Assembly (NCBI RefSeq): GCF_022539315.1
Contig: NC_066336.1
Location: 1,364,001 to 1,428,000, forward strand
Origin: Serinus canaria
Taxonomy: Eukaryota; Chordata; Aves; Passeriformes; Fringillidae
Reading direction: 5' to 3'
DNA: 64,000 bases
A program made the translations under genes and the position numbers. Every line of letters begins with the position of its first letter. The first letter of the stretch is position 1. The notes beneath the pieces were generated by a model. It was not told the origin of the DNA, ran no database searches, and worked only from the letters and a program-made list of their open reading frames with translations. Below, one piece after another: positions 22,225-33,560 of the stretch.

Positions 22225-22535
22225 ATCGGCCCGATGGACCGGGCTCCACTGTGCCTCCTAGATGAGAAGCAGAAGGCAGAGAAGAGACGGAGAGAGAACG
22301 AAGAGAGAGAAGAGTCAGAGAAGCGAAGAGTGCCAGGAATGAGAAGAGCAGTAAGAGAAGAGAAGTGTTGAAGGAAGGACGATACTGGCGACAGAAAAGG
22401 TGGTGGGGCGGGGGGGTAACGAGCCGAGCCTAGCCTCTAATCGCCTATCCTATCAGATCAGCTCCTATACTGTAAGTCTGTCATCTCCTCATACTCGCCT
22501 TCTCGCGCTGCTTTTCTCCTCCAGCCTTTTTATTC
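22225..22535. other. anomalous low-confidence island
   Basis: Abrupt switch to purine-rich then CpG-containing sequence (AGAGACGGAGAGAGAACG, GGTGGGGCGGGGGGG, CGAGCCGAGCC) unlike both flanks. It has no repeat structure and no matches elsewhere in the window. It resembles the filler at 14620-15215, so a consensus error is suspected. Confidence 0.5.
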
Positions 22536-23461
22536 GACCCCAGGGACGTTCCTCAGCCCAGCCCTCAGCTCACAGGTAAAGCTCACCTGGTCACAGCTCT
22601 GTGGCAGAGCTTTGCTGGACGTGGCCAAAGCAGACACAGCTCCTGCTGCCCACGGATGGAATCCCTGCTTGGATACACCCGCCACGGCTGTGTGTCTGTC
22701 CAGCCTGTCCCCAGCAGGGTCTGGGCACTGCTGCCTGCTCAGACACACTGATTTCTCATGATCATCCTTATCAAGTCTTGGTCCTGGCTGCAGGCAGCAC
22801 AGGAAGGTCCTTGCAGGAGAAGCTGCTCTGCAGAGCTGGAAGTGTCTCCTAATCCTGCTAAAAAAGCCAAGCTTTTATTCAAAAGCACCCTGAGAACATC
22901 CTGCCTTATCTGTGATTCACCTGCCCTCAGTTATCTTCTTTAATTTTTTTTTCCTGTAAGGCTTTGAGGCTTAATTATTCTGGAATTGGAACAGGGATCT
23001 CAAGGAAAGAGTAGGAAAAGGTTTTTGTATTGAAATATTCTTCCAGGTCTTTCTAGAACACCACTGAGAACAATTTCTGGCTTCTTCCTGAACGTGTCTG
23101 GAAACCCTACACCATTCCAGGCTGCTTGGCAGGAATGTTGAACAAAAGGTTCTTTAATCCCCATCTTGTTTCCGTGACAGGAGATGTGGGCATGGGCTGG
23201 AATCCCACAGCAGGGACTGAGCTCAGGCCCTGAACTCCAGCTCTGGGGGGAAATGGGGTCTCTCTCGAGCTCCAGCTCAGGGCACAACCAGCTTTCTCCC
23301 AGTTCCAGCTCATCCCTGCTCTGGGCAGTGTAAGGCAGCATCTCCAGTGCTCCATTGCACTTCCAGTCTGGAGCAGGAGGGATCTCTGAGAGGAAGGAGG
23401 CTCCTGAATAAAGGGATCTGCTTTTTTTTGACTCTGAGTTCTTTCAGACTCACCTCAGTCA
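22536..23461. other. single-copy sequence
   Basis: No gene or repeat is recognised; T-rich at 22935-22955. Confidence 0.4.
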
Positions 23462-23745
23462 TGAAATCATCAAGGCTGGAAGAGACCTTCGAGGTCCTCA
23501 AGTCCGACCATCAAACCCACGCCCAAATCCCACCTCAGCCACATCCAGACACCTCTGCAGCACTTCCAGAGATGGTGGCTCCACCACCACCTCCCTGCAC
23601 AACTTATTCCAATGCCTGACTATTTTTTCAGTGATTTTATTTTTTTTTTAATACCTAATGTGAGCCTCCCCTGGTGCAGTTTAAGGCTGTTTCCTCCTGG
23701 GACATGGCAGAAGGAACCAACCCCACCTCAGCCCAAGCTCTTGTC
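23462..23745 (-). mobile_element. CR1 LINE 3' fragment
   Basis: AAATCATCAAGGCTGGAAGAG is the reverse-complement terminus. It is followed by CTTCCAGAGATGGTGGCTCC, CAACTTATTCCAATGCCTGA, a T-run, and CCTGGTGCAGTTTAAGGC-GTTTCCTCC, matching the CR1 3' UTR at moderate divergence. Confidence 0.82.
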
Positions 23746-23809
23746 ACGGAGTTGTGACAGAATTGGGACCTCCTGAGTCCCCTCTCGCTGCAGCTGTTCC
23801 AGCAGAGCT

Positions 23810-24410
23810 TGGGAAAAATGTGTATTTTATGATTGGCTTTTCACAAATATTCAAATTAATATTATATATGTTATGTTAGAAGGTGATGTTGTATTGATGC
23901 TCTTAAGTAGTGTGTTAAATATAGTTTTAGTTATAATGCTAAAATAGAAACTATGCTATGTAAGATATTTTTTTTTAAAGAAAGGACTTGCACTGAGGCA
24001 GCAGCCACAGGACACCTCAATCTTTCAGAGAAAGAGAATTTATTGCTCCAGTATCAGAAGAAATGAACTTCTTCCTGCCTCACTCAGCCCTGAAGAGGAA
24101 GAAGCTGACACTGCCCAGACAGAATCCTGTGTTTGAATGGAATTTATGCATCATGGATGAGGTGTATGAATATGCAACAGGTTATTGCTTTTAAGGGTTA
24201 ATTCTCTTTTAATGTGGGTCCTTTTTTGGGCTTATTTTGCCCAGAAAAAGGAACCCGGACATCTGTAACTCTTTGTTTTTATTGTCTCATATTGTCCTAA
24301 TCCAAATTGTCCAAATTATTATTACTCCGATTATATTGCTATTTTTATAACCATTTTATTATTATTAAACTTCAAAAATTTTTAAAAACCCAAGTGATTG
24401 GAGTGCTTCA
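23810..24410 (-). mobile_element. full-length ERV solo LTR
   Basis: An AT-rich 601-bp block, recognised from memory as a common passerine ERV LTR. Edges are TGGGAAAAATG at 23810 and GATTGGAGTGCTTCA at 24410. I chose the minus strand because it places a TATA-like GCATAAATTCC about 95 bp before CAATAAATTCTCTTTCTC, which would be the polyadenylation signal and the start of U5. No retroviral internal region adjoins it and the flanking hexamers do not match. Orientation is less certain than identity. Confidence 0.75.
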
Positions 24411-25229
24411 AATGCACAAACTTCCCTTCCCCTGGGCCAGCAGGGCTGTGCTGCCCAGCTGTGCTGCTCAGCTGTGCCGCCTGTCCCGGACACCCCGCTG
24501 GACACAGGTGTCCTCCTGTCCTCCCTACGTGACATTCCACCTCCCCTTCTGCTGCAGCCCCCGGGTGTACACACCACATCCTCAGGAATGCCGGCAGCTC
24601 CAGCTATTTCCCAGGCTGGCAGCGAGCACAAAGGATTGTTCCTTGGATCTGCTGGCTGCTGGAAAACAGGAAATGTTCTTTCCTCGGCGCTGCTTTCCAG
24701 CCCTGCCGGGCTGAGCCTCTTCTCCTGTTCCCCGGCAGGATTTTGGTCACGGCTCTGCCTCGTTTGCCCGGGGCAGGCAGGCAGCACATCCCGAGGGGAC
24801 AGCTGGGAGCAGGAGAACAGCCTGGAGATGGCTGGGGTGGCTTCATCCCAGCACAGATCAGTCCCTGCAAACCACAAGCAGAGAGTTGGTGGGGTTTTTT
24901 AAACTGCCTCAATTTGAGGTTTTAACAGCAGAGAAAAGGCAGAAAAAAAAAAGGCATTTTGTGGTCTCTTAACTTTCTCTTGCTGGTGGCTTTCGCTCTG
25001 CACCTTTGGACAGGTCTGCACGCATGGATTGGTGTTTTCCCTTTGATCCTGTGTGTGTGTCTGCTTTGTAATGCAGAAAATTTGGAAAGAACCCTTGCAG
25101 GGATAGTGCTGGATTGGAAGCCAGACAGGGAGGCATTTCATCAACAGGCAATAGCTTTTCTGGAAGCAGGAGGAGAGCAATCAATGCAGAAAGTTTCTTG
25201 TTTTCTTAATCACACTCCTGTTCTACCTT
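24411..25229. other. single-copy sequence, no gene supported
   Basis: GC-rich at 24420-24850, then an A-run near 24945. A short frame at 24959-25246 starts with a hydrophobic stretch resembling a signal peptide, but has no homology I know and a competing frame on the other strand. Confidence 0.4.
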
Positions 25230-25420
25230 TCCCGGGAGATTTATGAGCCTCCCAAAGTTGGACAAACACCAACAATAGTTGCACATTTTTAGCATCTGAA
25301 TGCTTTGCTTTGCCTGGCTTCGTGTGGAAAGACAAGTCCAGGCAAGGTGGTCCTGCAGAAAATGGTTTATTGGGACAGAGCCCTGGCCTGCAGCCACGGC
25401 CCCTTGGGCAGTGATCTTAT
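25230..25420 (-). mobile_element. possible LTR remnant
   Basis: On the minus strand CCAATAAACCATTTTCTGC (about 25360-25375) has the look of an LTR polyadenylation signal and U5 start, followed by CTTGCCTGGACTTGTCTTTCC. Both ends are undefined. Alternative: the 3' end of an unrelated transcript on the minus strand. Confidence 0.28.
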
Positions 25421-26314
25421 CAGACCTCCTGAACAGAGCAGGGTTGGGCCTGTTTGTTCCTTCAGTGGAAGACCTCCGAGGAGAACCTGGGTGTTGCAAG
25501 ACCCTGCCATCAATTGTTCCCTGGGCGATGCTTTCCCTGAGAGCAGGGAGGGCAGGCTGGTGCTGCTGGGATGGCCCCACTTCAGGGGTGCAGCCCTGGG
25601 GATGGGGAGCAGAGAGAACGAGCAACATCAGCTCTGTGCTCTCGGTGAATTCAGGGGAGACAGAACTGGTTCTTGGCTTGCAAGGAGACCTGGGCAGCTG
25701 AAAACTGCAGGGTCCTTTGGGAGTCTCTCTGTAATCCACAGCTGATTTGGCTGAGATAACAGCAAGGTGTCAGCTTGTTCCTCATTTTAGCCAGCTTTGG
25801 TTTGTGGGCTCAACGCCACCTGCACTGAGAGCCCCTGGAAGTGCTCCCCTCCCATTTCCCACAGGGTACTGGCTTGCCTGGCAGGCTCTGGGATTTCAGA
25901 TTCCCTTCTGCTGGACACATCCCCATCCAGAACCAGGACACTCCTGGCTGGCCATGGCTGCCCCTTTGGACTCAGTGAAGGTTCCTCTTCACAGAGTTCT
26001 GGGGACCTTTGGGGCACCCTGGGGAGTCTGGGACATCTGACAGATGTGATGGGTGTGCAGGGGATCCGTTCCCTTCCCTCCTGGCAGCTGCTGGGGTGTG
26101 GCTGCCCCTTCCCTCTGGAGGGGGGCTCATCCCTGCCCTCAGCTGGCCCACCCATGGCTTTTAGAGCCAGGGGGGCTAACGTGTGCTCAGGGCGAGCCTC
26201 AGCCCTTGGTTAGCACAGGTAAACGTGGGTGTGCCCCCCTGAGGTGCCACAGCTCAGCAGGGTCTGGTTCCAGGTGATGAGGAGTGAGCCAGGCCCTGAG
26301 CCCACCCCGAGGCC
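25421..26314. other. single-copy sequence
   Basis: GC-rich and non-repetitive; no gene is recognised. Confidence 0.4.
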
Positions 26315-26510
26315 CCCTGGACCACCCGGGTCACTCCTCAGACCAGGGGTTCACCCTCACCTCCACATAAACATCAGGGGACATTTCAAATCACCTGAGC
26401 CCCCCCTGAGCCCCCCTCCAGACCACCTGGGCCACTCCTCAGGCTCCACTGACCCCCTAGGGGTTCACCCTCACCTCCAGATAACCAGCAAGGGACATTT
26501 CAAATCACCT
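26315..26510. repeat. tandem duplication, ~100-115-bp period
   Basis: Two copies of GACCACC-GGTCACTCCTCAG, GGGGTTCACCCTCACCTCCA, TAAAC-AGCA-GGGACATTTCAAATCACC, the second longer by a CT-rich insert. An in-frame 336-codon run crosses it but shows no domain. Confidence 0.85.
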
Positions 26511-27064
26511 CTTCATCCCATTCAGTCTCCAGCTCTCACTGTAGAAAATCAGTTTTTCCAGGCTCCTGTGATGTGTTTATTCCTTGTGGATATTTGGGAT
26601 GCCTCCAGGTGTCTCAGGCTACAGCTGATGGCTCTCTGGAGGGCAGCACAGCCCACCCCACTTGTCCATCACCTTTATGGAAGCTCAGAGCTGCAGTACC
26701 TGGGGATGCTCTGGATTTCAGGTGCCTCAAATGCAGAGTGCATCCCATCCCTTTCTGGGGTTGGGTGGGGTGTCCCACGGTCACTGAGCGCTCAGGGTGG
26801 ACTCAGGATGTCAGGGTGGACATCCAGGCCTCCTCCTCCTCCTCCTGGGTTCTCCTTGCTGCCCCTCCTTTCACCTGGAACAGGCAGAGAACAGCACAGG
26901 CACTTCTCCCAAAGGTCAGGGAATTTTAGGAGCTTTCCCTCAAGTGGGGCTTGGAGAAGGAAGCTCAAAACCAGGGGTGTCCTGGAACCTCATCCCTTTT
27001 ATTCCTTCCTTGAGGAAACATATAAAAAGCAAAAATGCTGCCAGGCTTCGGATAATTTCTGGCA
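26511..27064. other. single-copy sequence
   Basis: Nothing recognised apart from a short CCT-triplet run (26828-26848). Confidence 0.4.
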
Positions 27065-27648
27065 GTGGTACCAGTTGGGTTTCTCTGGCTCTGGATTGAA
27101 GGCACTGAGGCAGCAGTTCATGTTCACACTCAGGTGTTTATTATTTCTTATCACTAAAACAGTCTCACTGCTGGGAGTTCAGCAGCTTTTCATTAGAAGG
27201 CACAAAATGCCCAACAATCTCTTGGTACAAGGTCTTTGAAGACTAAACTATCCCATTAAGAGCTGACACCTGCATTATTTTCCCTTTTAACCCAATAACT
27301 GATCCCACAGAGCCCCCAGTGCAGACTTTTCTGCCCAATTACAAAATGCCACCCAAACCCATGGAGAAAAAGGAGGAAGAAGAAGGAGGAAGAAGAAGCC
27401 CAGGATGACACCCTGTGCCCTCCATCCTGCTGCCATCCACAGCACACTAAAAACCCCAAACCCTCAATTTCTCACCCAGTGACACACCTGCACTGCTCTC
27501 TATCATCTATTTCACACTTTTGTGGATTCCAGTCTATTCTGGAGGTTAGGAAACTTTCTCCATGAGTGAGGGTCAAAGTCAGAGCTGCCCTGGGAGTCAG
27601 GGCACCCCAGAGCAGACAGAGAAATATTCCCTCTGCCCTGGGTTTCCA
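27065..27648 (-). mobile_element. ERV LTR, copy 1 of a close pair
   Basis: Nearly identical over about 580 bp to 61538-62118, in the same orientation. The minus strand carries AAGAAATAATAAACACC (polyadenylation signal) roughly 90 bp before its 3' end, a polypyrimidine CTTCTTCTTCCTCC stretch in the middle, and a 5' start near TGGAAACCC. The last few 3' bases (CACAACA in the sister copy) are altered. There are no internal retroviral genes, so it is a solo or truncated LTR. Confidence 0.8.
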
Positions 27649-28613
27649 TGATTTCTCCTTTTTTAAATTTTTTATTTTATTTTTTTTTAGAACAAGTTAT
27701 CCAGGAGAGAAGTGTAGGAAAAGAGGTGCTAATTCATGGAGGTGGACGGGTGCCTCTGCAGGATGCAGAAAGCAAAGAAAAAACAAACCAAACAAACAAA
27801 CCATCAGGGAATTTCAGCTTCCCCAGATCAAAACCTTGCTGATAGGAAATGTTGGTTGGTGCTCCTCAAAGCCAGGATGGGAAATGAATGGCTGAGGGTT
27901 TCCCTGGGCCAGGGGGGATGCAGGGCTGATAAGGAGCTCCTTATCCAGGAGTGTTTGGGTGTTTGGATGCATCTGTTTGTTTTCCTCGGCAGGACAGATA
28001 AGATAACTCCAGGCTGTGTTTGGAGCAGGTGAAAGCTGTTTAGTAAACAGATTTATATGCATGAACACACTGGCATAGGAACACTCATTTGGTAACTCCC
28101 AGATCAGCATCCACTTCGGTTCAGGAGGTTTTTCAATCATGATTATGGTCTCTCTCATTACAGAGGTCTTTTATCACAAAAAGCCAAATTTTCCAGACAA
28201 ACCACTCTAATTAAACCTGGGAGATAAAATTAAAAAATGAAATAGTGAGGTTTGGCCAAAGCAGCTCCCTCCACCTCTGGTGCCTTGCTCTGAGAGAGCA
28301 CAGCCAGCTTGCTGAGGCTCCAGAGGAACTGGATGGAGCCCAAATTGCTCATCTTTGGGGGCTGCACAGAGCCTCCTCAGGTGGGAAATCCCAGGTGAGC
28401 ACAGAGATGGGAGGGAGAAAGGAGCCACAGCTCCTGTGCAGGGCCAGCAAGCAGAGAGAAAAGATCCCACAACTCACCCAGGAGCTTGCTGTGGTGCCCA
28501 GGATGTGGAAAGGGGAGAGACTGACAGGGAGGGAGGGAGCAGAAATGGGGTGGGTGTGCTCAGGCCCCTCAGTCTGTGCAGGGAACGAGGCAGGGAGAGC
28601 AGCCCTGTGTGGG
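27649..28613. other. single-copy, partly AT-rich stretch
   Basis: A T-rich segment abuts the LTR (27657-27690). Bases 28025-28200 are AT-rich and non-repetitive, a plausible place for a conserved non-coding element. No gene is recognised. Confidence 0.4.
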
Positions 28614-28919
28614 AACTGCCCAGGGTGACAGAGCCACACGGCCTGGGGACACCCAGAGCCACCAGGAGCACGTGGAGAGGGCTCAGGTGAGGATGGGAGT
28701 GGAGAATTCCTCCTCAACTGCCCAGGGTGACAGAGCCACACGGCCTGGGGACACCCAGAGCCACCAGGAGCACGTGGAGAGGGCTCAGGTGAGGATGGGA
28801 GTGGAGAATTCCTCCTCAACTGCCCAGGGTGACAGAGCCACACGGCCTGGGGACACCCAGAGCCACCAGGAGCACGTGGAGAGGGCTCAGGTGAGGATGG
28901 GAGTGGAGAATTCCTCCCC
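28614..28919. repeat. 102-bp tandem repeat, 3 copies
   Basis: Copies start at 28614, 28716 and 28818 and are almost identical. Each holds CTGCCCAGGGTGACAGAGCC, a 63-bp body ending GAGGGCTCAG, then GTGAGGATGGGAGTGGAG. Since 102 is a multiple of three, a 141-codon frame (28576-29001) runs through with a 34-residue repeat. I do not regard it as a proven gene. Confidence 0.93.
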
Positions 28920-29391
28920 AGTCTGGCCTAGAGGAGGAGGGTGTGCGTTCCCACGTGGCCAAGGATGGTCCCAGACACGGACAGGAGGCTGCAGGGGATA
29001 AAGGGACAAATTTATCATCTGTGGGACTCTCCCAGGTGGGGAACCCCTGCTCTGTTCATCCAAGGGTGAAGGATGTGCCCAGGAGCTTCACCGCTGATCC
29101 TGGAGCTCTGGGGCTGCAGAAGGGCCCCCAAATCTGGGATTTTTGTCCAGCTGTCTCCTACCAGTGGTGCCCTGTGCCCCCCTGCACCAGCCAGGGCACA
29201 CATCCCACCCTGGGGCACTTCCCCAGCCCCCGGGCACGGTGCAGGGCCCATCCAGGGGGGGCTTCAGCACCTGCTCAAGACAAAATTTTACTTTTGTGGC
29301 CTTGCTCAGGAAACATTTCCAAACTGGAGCCTGGTTTCTCTTCCACAGTTGCCCTGGTTTTGGGACAGGGCTTCCATCCAGGAACTTAAAT
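28920..29391. other. single-copy spacer
   Basis: GC-rich; no repeat or gene recognised. Confidence 0.4.
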
Positions 29392-29590
29392 CACAGATTC
29401 ATCGAATGGGTCGGGTTGGAAGGGATCTCAAAGCTCATCTTGTTCCACCCCCAGGGACACCTTCAACCACCCCAGGTGGCTCCAAGCCCCGTCCAGCCTG
29501 GCCTGGGACATTTCCAGGGATGGAGCAGCCACAGATTCCCAGTTCCAGGGCCTCACCACCTCACAGGACCTCAAGAGAAGATTTGCAGAG
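29392..29590 (-). mobile_element. CR1 LINE 3' fragment
   Basis: ATCACAGATTCATCGAATGG starts the reverse-complement terminus, followed by GGTTGGAAGGGATCTCAAAG, CTTGTTCCACCCCCAGGG and CCGTCCAGCCTGGCCTGGGA. Confidence 0.85.
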
Positions 29591-30042
29591 CACTTTTATT
29601 TCCTTTGTAATGGTAGATGAGGTTAAAGGAGCCCAGAGCTCAGCACAGCTGCACTCTCCCCTCCTCTCCTTTGGGTCTGTCTGACCTTCTGCTGGGTCTC
29701 CTGCCCTGCAGCCTCATGCCAAGGGAAAAGGCAGAGGAAAAACTTCCAACAGCAGAGCCCAACAGGGCTGAGGAGCAAAGGAGGAGGAGCAAAGTCATTG
29801 ACTGCAGGCTGGGTGGGGGGTGATGGTTTCAGTATCTGGAGTCTTGGGGTCTGTGAGAGAGTCAGGGGAGCCACAGAGCTTCATCAGTGGAGGCAACGCC
29901 TGTCCTCGAGGCTGGGAGAATAAAGGGACACAGGGAAAGAGGCAGGAATTCAGATGCCACCGTGCTGAAGGCACCTGCAGTGCCAAGTTGGCTGCTCTGC
30001 CCACGCTTGGGCTCCCAGAGGAGTGTGCTTGCTGTGGAGCAG
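29591..30042. other. single-copy spacer
   Basis: Nothing recognised between the CR1 and the ERVL-type LTR. Confidence 0.4.
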
Positions 30043-30790
30043 TGTCCTGGTGTGAACAGCCAGGTGTCTGCTGAGGAGGGCAGGAGCCTCCCCTGACATG
30101 GAAAATGCAAACCCCCTCCCTCTGAATTATTGTAAATTTTGAAATTAAAAAGCTCTCAGGCAAAGATATGGGAATAGGAATAACAGTTCTGTACTGGGAA
30201 ATGAAAAATCCAAATGCAAGAGTGCAACCAAGCCCTGGCAGAGTGAGAGCAAGCCCTGGCACGCTGTGGCTCAGGGTGGGGGCACAGTCCCATCCCAGGG
30301 GGGCTCAGCCCTCCTGCAGTGCCAGCTGTGGCTCTGCTGGAGCAGGGATCCTGCACAAGGGGGGAGTTTTCCTCTGCAGCTCCAGGGCTGCTGGAGATGG
30401 GCCTGCTCTCCCTCTGGGAATGCAGGGCAGCAGAAAGCTGCTCCTCTGGGAATGCAGGGGGCAAAGGCTGCTGGGCTGTTCCAGGGCAGATTGGATCCAG
30501 GCAGGAATGCTTGGCTCCTCCCCTGGGCGCAGCATCTCCCCATGGGATGCTGGAATTGGATCAGCCCTGCAGGGACACTCAGTGGCCATGGACAGCAGAG
30601 ATCTCCTGGAGGGAGGGTTGGCTGTGGCAGAGAGAAAGAAACCTGCCCCAGGGACAGCAGAGAGCTGCCCAGCTCTGACAGGGGGGGACAGAACACACAC
30701 TGACCTTACAGCCCAGGACACAGAGGAAAAGGGAGATTCACAGGGGCTGAAGCAGAAGTTCCCTGGAGCAGCAGTCACGGGCACACAGGT
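30043..30790 (+). mobile_element. ERVL-type LTR, left edge firm, right edge uncertain
   Basis: Begins TGTCCTGGTGTGAACAGCC and shares CAGGTGTCTGCTGAGGAGG, GGAAAATGCAAACCCCC, GCAAAGATATGGGAATAGG and AATAACAGTTCTGTACTGGG with the inverted relative at 17080-17275. Beyond 30240 the GC-rich sequence, with two CCTCTGGGAATGCAGGG copies, resembles the long variable part of this LTR family, but I cannot fix the 3' end. Confidence 0.6.
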
Positions 30791-31295
30791 GAATGACCCT
30801 GAGGGATTTGTGTCTGCACGAGCAGCCAGGCACTGCTATGGATACCCTGGACCAAGAAACACCCCAGGAGTCCCTACCTGCAGCACTCCCTGCCTCAGAG
30901 ATGCCCAAAGCTCACCTGAGCAGCTCCAGCCCAGCCCTCAGCCCTGCCCATGCCAGTGCTGAAGCAGAGCAGACTCCAGGTTTTGCAGGGAAAATCATTA
31001 ATGTGTGCAAACCTGGGCATTTCCCCTAATTTTTCTTCAGACTGAAAGCTTGTCAAGCTCTGGAATCTCTCTGCCTGCACTTCTCAGGATACACCTGGGC
31101 CTTGCTTTCCTGTGTTAAACAACCAGGAATAAATCACTTGTGGTTTTTGAAGAGCTCTGTTTGAAATCTGGGGTGAGCTCAGAGTGGAAATCCACATCAG
31201 AATGAAGATGGGTTTGAGGAAGAGACAAATCTGCATTTACAGAAGTCATGGGCACAATCCTGAACATGTCATTTGTCATTTAGCTGGAGGAGGGG
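30791..31295. other. single-copy or eroded repeat spacer
   Basis: May include the rest of the preceding LTR; no gene is recognised. Confidence 0.35.
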
Positions 31296-31853
31296 TGTGT
31301 TGGGGAAGGTGACACAGGAAAGCCTGATCAATGTGATTGCCTGGCAAAAGGTTTTGAGAATATGGAAACTGTGAGTGAGATGGGAATGGAAGCAGCTCTG
31401 AGATCCCTCAGTTACTGAACACCTGGAAAACAATGGCATGGCCAGCTGAAGGGAATCCCCTTGGGATCAAACAACACCCTCTGCTTGCAGGCAGCTCCAA
31501 GGGGCAGAGCAGACCCTGCTGGCCTGGCAGGAGGGCCCAGAGAGGAGTTTTTGGGGTTTAAAATGGAACACAGGGTGGTAATGGGATGATTCTTATAGGC
31601 TGTGTGTAAATGCTGTAGGATTTGTATCTTGGACTGGATTGGTCAGTGAGAATGGGAATATTCAGCACAGAAGAAGATTTCTGGTATTGTAAGGGGAACT
31701 TCCCATCTCTTTGGGGCTCCTCTCTGGGCCCTGCTCTGAGCTCCCAGCAGGGCCCTGCCCCAGGCCCTTTGCAATAACCCCAAGTTCCAAACCCTGGTTC
31801 AGAGATCTCTGCTCTCTCTCCATCCCCACCATCCTACCCCCGTCACTCCCACA
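31296..31853 (+). mobile_element. ERV solo LTR
   Basis: Starts near TGTGTTGGGGAAGGTGAC and ends CGTCACTCCCACA. Near the 3' end CCCTTTGCAATAACCCC is a one-base-deleted form of the AATAAACCCC signal I expect in this family, then CAAGTTCCAAACC. I recognise the block from memory as a passerine ERV LTR. No flanking duplication could be matched. Confidence 0.7.
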
Positions 31854-32674
31854 CTGGTGAGCTCCTGACTGCTTTCCAAGGCTTTTGCCTGCCTGGTTCT
31901 GAGCTGCTCTGAAGTTCTGTGTGTTTGCACCTCCACTCACTTCAGCACTCCTGGTGTAAGCTCAGCCTCTTTTCCTTCCTTTGTAGAATTCCCTGACACC
32001 TTCTGCTGGAAATACTCTCCATCGAATTTCCTCTGAAGCAGCAGAATGAGTTAGCACAGACCCCTTGATCCTGAAGGCCCTTCTGAGGGTGAGGGGAGAG
32101 GTGCTTCTAGCAGACCCCAGCCTGACAGCAGATCTTGAACTTGAGACTCTGAAAGGAAAATCTGCCCTCACCTTTGTGGGAAGGGAGCTGTGGGTGCAGG
32201 TCTTGGGCTACAAGGGGAAAGCCAGAGTGTGGGAGGGTGGGTTGGAATGTGATGTGTGAGCACCTGGAGCACCCATGGGCACCACACACCCTTCAGAGGT
32301 CCCTGCCCTCCCTGACCCCCTCCCTCCCGCTGCCAGCAGCAGCCTGGGCCATTCCCTGCGCTTGGGGGAGTTTTCCACAGCTGTGCCAGGCTGGCCACGC
32401 TCTGCCGAGGGCTCTGTGTGGGGCTGAGTGTTTGCCCTGGGCTCCCTGAGGGGTGAGCAAGGCTGCTTTCCTCTCCAGCTCCATCTCAGAGCCTTGGAGC
32501 GAAGGGGAGATGGGAGCTGTCCTGTAAGGGCCTGAATGAGAGGTGTGGGACTGCAGGGGCTCTCCAAAATGCAGTTTGTTACACCCAGGATGTTACAGCA
32601 GCCCAGGGTCGTGGGTGACAGAGCTGTGCCCACAGCTGTCAGCTCCAGCTGCAGGCAGGCCTGGACACCCTTTG
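31854..32674. other. single-copy sequence
   Basis: Non-repetitive and GC-rich to the right; no gene is recognised. Confidence 0.4.
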
Positions 32675-33026
32675 GTTTTGGTTACAATGCATTCTGTACT
32701 TTTCTTTGGGTTACAACGCATTCTACACTTTCATTTTGGTTACACTGCATTATATACTTTTCTTTAGGTTACAGTGCATTCTATACTTTTATTTTGGTTA
32801 CAATGCATTCTATACTTTTCTTTAGGTTACAATACATTCTACACTTTTATTTTGGTTACACTGCATTATATACTTTTATTTTGGTCACAATCCATTCTAT
32901 ACTTTTATTTTGATCACAATGCATTCCATATTTTTATTTTGGTCACATTGCATTATATACTTTTCTTTAGGTTACACTGCATTCTATACTTTTATTTTGG
33001 TCACAATGCATTATTTACTTTTCTTT
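32675..33026. repeat. 29-bp tandem repeat, 12 copies
   Basis: Unit GGTTACAATGCATTCTATAC plus TTTTATTTT, with C/T and TTTCTTTA variants; period 29 bp throughout. Each unit carries ATGCAT or the related TGCATT. Confidence 0.95.
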
Positions 33027-33560
33027 GCTGAGCATCTTGATCCAGCAGAACCAATCTATACCTTAACTGTTACCTACAGCCTATCATAACTCCTGTAATT
33101 CCCATATTCATGTCACTGCTCTCCAGTCACTCACAGTCTGTACATTGCAGTTTAAGGTCAAAGTTGTTTTTCAGTTTTCTTGCAGGGGAAAATTCTGAGA
33201 CCTTTTTTCTCCTTGCCACATTTGCTGTCTTGTTTGCCTGTGATCTCTTCCTGCTTGGTAAAAACATCTTCTGGTTTGGGGTGGGTTTATCCTTTGCTCT
33301 GAGCCATAAAACCCCTTCTAACTCACACACCCTCTGCCTCCTTGGTTATCCAGTCAGACTGGCTCAGCAATTCTTTTCTTCTGTATAAAACTTGCTTCCA
33401 TCTCTATTCCTTCTTCAGATTCTACATTTAAAAATCTTTCTGCCAAGCACACACGTATCTGTGAGACTTTCTTGTCACACTTTCATCCTTCCCATCACTG
33501 TCCCCTCAGCGCTGTCCTTGGCCAGCACCCCCATCAGTGCCAGTGCCAGGAAGTGCAGGG
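33027..33560. mobile_element. probable interspersed repeat, unclassified
   Basis: AT-rich sequence (CTGTAATTCCCATATTCATG, TATAAAACTTGCTTCC at about 33385) that resembles dispersed passerine ERV-derived sequence I have seen, but I cannot place its ends or class. Confidence 0.3.

Noticed and set aside
26229..27239. 336-codon plus-strand frame
   Set aside because: It covers a tandem duplication and ends inside an ERV LTR on the antisense side; the last ~60 residues recur at 61.5 kb because the LTR recurs.
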